Shown in pieces: positions 62,719 through 64,000 of a DNA stretch of 64,000 bases. Location: assembly GCF_051622035.1 (NCBI RefSeq), contig NC_135356.1, positions 24,334,839-24,398,838 on the forward strand. Reading direction: 5' to 3'. Below the pieces are notes generated by a model. That model was not told the origin of the DNA. It worked only from the letters and a program-made list of their open reading frames with translations, and searched no databases. The position numbers were made by a program, and so were the translations under genes. The DNA is from Arctopsyche grandis (Eukaryota > Arthropoda > Insecta > Trichoptera > Hydropsychidae). Position 1 is the first letter of the stretch. Each line of letters opens with the position of its first letter.

Positions 62719-62919
62719 CCCAACTAACGCCTTGCCAATATCATACTTCGATTTATTTTTACCGATGAATTATGGCAGCTCATTGTCGTGGAAAGCAATC
62801 GATTGTTTCACCCCCCTGACGTACTGCGTATAGAAAGTATTGGAATACGGCAATTATGACGTCAACGACGATCATTGTAAGCAGTCTTCGGATATATCGT
62901 TGTTGTAGCAGTCAAAGGG
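62719..62919. mobile_element. Possible piggyBac-like MITE
   Basis: Right end GCAGTCAAAGGG|TTAA (62920-62923) has the piggyBac terminus CCCTTTGACTGC and TTAA site. The left TTAA|CCCAACTAACGCC (62715) is only a partial match. Confidence 0.4.
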
Positions 62920-63147
62920 TTAAATACAATTTCCATTTCTCTGCGACTTAAAAAGTACAACTTGGCCTTCCACGCATTCGGTTTTATGTACGAATCTTAG
63001 TCCTAGCGGAGCTGACTATTTTCACCGCTTTCACGTTATTATGTATGTACATACATATGTACGTATACATTGAATGCGTTTGGCTGCGTGAAAATAAAAT
63101 TTTCACGATTTTATGTTTTATTGCGTTGGCGCGCTTTACGGCCGCCG

Positions 63148-63155
63148 TATAAAAG
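63148..63155 (+). promoter_or_regulatory. Candidate TATA box
   Basis: TATAAAAG in a GC-rich stretch, followed about 30 bp on by GGTTCGTTCAAATTAGTCG. The first ATG (63209) gives only 7 codons, so a 5' UTR exon would be needed. No downstream gene was identified. Confidence 0.3.

Positions 63156-64000
<845 letters not shown>

Overview
This is a very AT-rich eukaryotic window, almost certainly from an insect nuclear genome. The grounds are one intron-containing gene with GT..AG splice sites, tRNA-derived SINEs, Helitrons, RTE-, Jockey- and Gypsy-like retroelement remains, PIF/Harbinger, hAT and piggyBac-like fragments, and long (TA)n arrays. No bacterial operon, rRNA, genuine tRNA or CRISPR array is visible. 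I could not fix the order of insect.

The one well-supported host gene lies on the minus strand at 25982-33138. Nine exons join in phase into a 393-residue secreted pepsin-family (A1) protein of the cathepsin D type. Both catalytic triplets are altered: Asp-Thr-Ala replaces the first Asp-Thr-Gly and Asp-Thr-Ser replaces the second. The flap tyrosine is also missing. This resembles the inactive cockroach allergen Bla g 2 (established knowledge) more than a working protease. A TATA box lies upstream. A fold-back repeat starts 78 bp past the stop codon and carries the nearest AATAAA.

The rest is mainly a transposon graveyard. Left part (1-25 kb): SINEs, a fold-back arm, a Helitron 5' end, a Harbinger relic, solo LTRs of one family (5.9 kb, 18.9 kb and 20.4 kb, the last nested in another LTR), an RTE reverse transcriptase fragment, a broken Gypsy-like gag/protease with its LTR, and a Jockey-like fragment. 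A weak two-exon micro-ORF sits at 22.5 kb. Right part (34-64 kb): more SINEs, a family of short Helitrons with TC...CTAG ends, several MITE families, tandem arrays, a 556-bp tandem duplication, a candidate host coding exon at 60.45-60.73 kb (minus) and a frameshifted hAT transposase end running off the right edge.

Three patterns deserve most attention. First, the double active-site loss in the aspartic protease homologue. Second, a SINE 3' hairpin whose loop is conserved while its stem sequence is exchanged wholesale between copies, with the loop inverted in two copies. Third, a Helitron filled site (32158-32474) that can be compared with its empty site elsewhere in the window (about 21547). 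All family names come from motif recognition by eye; no database search was possible.
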